Source: Dehalococcoidia bacterium UBA3254 (GTDB lineage Bacteria > Chloroflexota > Dehalococcoidia > Dehalococcoidales > UBA3254). From it: a stretch of 6,749 nt of DNA. The stretch is taken from assembly GCA_002362735.1 (NCBI GenBank), contig DEUU01000422.1, positions 1 to 6,749 of the forward strand, in the 5' to 3' direction. Positions 6,454 through 6,749 of this stretch are shown here, piece after piece. Every line of letters starts with the position of its first letter. Position 1 is the first letter of the stretch. The notes beneath the pieces were generated by a model. That model did not search any database and was not told where the DNA came from. It saw only the letters and a program-made list of their open reading frames with translations. The position numbers and the translations under genes were made by a program.

Positions 6454-6460
6454 AAAGGAG
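6454..6460 (+). promoter_or_regulatory. ribosome binding site of the isomerase gene
   Basis: AAAGGAG ends 6 bases before the ATG at 6467, close to the ideal arrangement. It supports a separate, efficient start for this gene within a shared transcript. Confidence 0.75.
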
Positions 6461-6466
6461 TTAGCG

Positions 6467-6749
6467 ATGGACCAGGTAAGAATTCGTTGCGCAATTATAA
6501 GATCAGGTACCAGCAAGGGAATCTTCATGATGAAGAACGAATTGCCTTCCGACCCTGTTCTTAGAGATAAAGTGGTGAGGGCTATTTTCGGCAGTCCAGA
6601 TATAAGGCAGATTGATGGCCTCGGTGGAGCCGAGCCCTTGACCAGTAAGTTTGCGATGATAGGACCGCCTACCCGGGCGGGACATGATTGCGACTATATC
6701 TTCGCTCAGGTCGATATACCCACACCCGATATCCAATGGGGTGGAATCT
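6467..6749 (+). CDS. PrpF/methylitaconate isomerase (Mii) family protein, 5' part only
   Basis: The gene runs off the right edge; 94 codons and one extra base are present of a family usually near 380-400 residues. These enzymes have the diaminopimelate-epimerase fold and shift a C=C bond in unsaturated dicarboxylates or tricarboxylates: 3-methylitaconate in Mii, methylaconitate in PrpF, 4-oxalomesaconate in GalD. The N-terminal marks are complete: RSGTSKG (12-18), GSPD (42-45), RQIDGLGGA (47-55), LTSK (58-61) and DYIFAQV (76-82). S16 and K61 match active-site Ser17 and Lys62 of Eubacterium barkeri Mii, one residue offset. The catalytic Cys96 would fall at residue 95, the codon cut by the window edge; its first base is T, as a Cys codon requires. 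From memory the sequence around 17-68 is closer to Mii than to PrpF, but this was not aligned. Lying behind the lyase gene, it supports a branched-dicarboxylate pathway. Confidence 0.88.
   Translation, partial: MDQVRIRCAIIRSGTSKGIFMMKNELPSDPVLRDKVVRAIFGSPDIRQIDGLGGAEPLTSKFAMIGPPTRAGHDCDYIFAQVDIPTPDIQWGGI

Noticed and set aside
6425..6456. Separate promoter for the isomerase gene (TTGTTC with TATAAA)
   Set aside because: The spacing is 20 bases, and the transcript would begin inside or after the ribosome binding site, so it is not workable.
6503..6736. Minus-strand reading frame of 77 codons at the right edge
   Set aside because: It is antisense to the PrpF/Mii-family start, whose conserved motifs and ideal ribosome binding site make the plus strand the coding one.

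Overview
The window reads as ordinary bacterial chromosome of moderately low GC. Genes carry strong Shine-Dalgarno sites and are separated by AT-rich spacers. No mobile element, CRISPR array, rRNA or tRNA gene was recognised. The metabolic genes (a class III CoA-transferase, an isocitrate lyase/PEP mutase family lyase and a PrpF/methylitaconate-isomerase family protein) fit an anaerobe that ferments or oxidises organic acids. From memory only, the modular lipoprotein resembles proteins of environmental Chloroflexota (Dehalococcoidia-like) and some archaea. A clostridial Bacillota host is also possible. Taxonomy is an inference and remains open.

Layout: (1) 1-44 may hold the last codons of a gene that starts outside the window. 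It is followed by about 430 bases of AT-rich non-coding DNA. (2) 478-1719 (+) encodes a stand-alone CPA2/Kef-type cation:proton antiporter membrane domain. (3) 1980-3476 (-), convergent with it, encodes a 498-residue predicted lipoprotein built of several unassigned modules. (4) 3626-4819 (-) encodes a CaiB/BaiF (formyl-CoA transferase-like) CoA-transferase. (5) 4820-5359 is a divergent regulatory region with two inverted repeats, one very good sigma70-type promoter pointing right, and a leader of about 265 bases that holds a short ORF. (6) 5360-6310 (+) encodes an isocitrate lyase/PEP mutase superfamily enzyme. (7) 6467-6749 (+) is the first 94 codons of a PrpF/Mii/GalD-type isomerase, cut by the window edge.

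The functional core is the right half. A lyase of the isocitrate lyase/PEP mutase family next to a PrpF/Mii-family isomerase is the pairing known from nicotinate fermentation in Eubacterium barkeri: 3-methylitaconate isomerase plus 2,3-dimethylmalate lyase, giving propionate and pyruvate. A related pairing occurs in the methylcitrate cycle (PrpB/PrpF). The divergent CoA-transferase could activate or recycle a carboxylate of the same pathway. The specific substrate cannot be fixed from this window. The expected partner, an aconitase-like hydratase, would lie beyond the right edge if the hypothesis is correct. The antiporter and lipoprotein show no evident link to this pathway.
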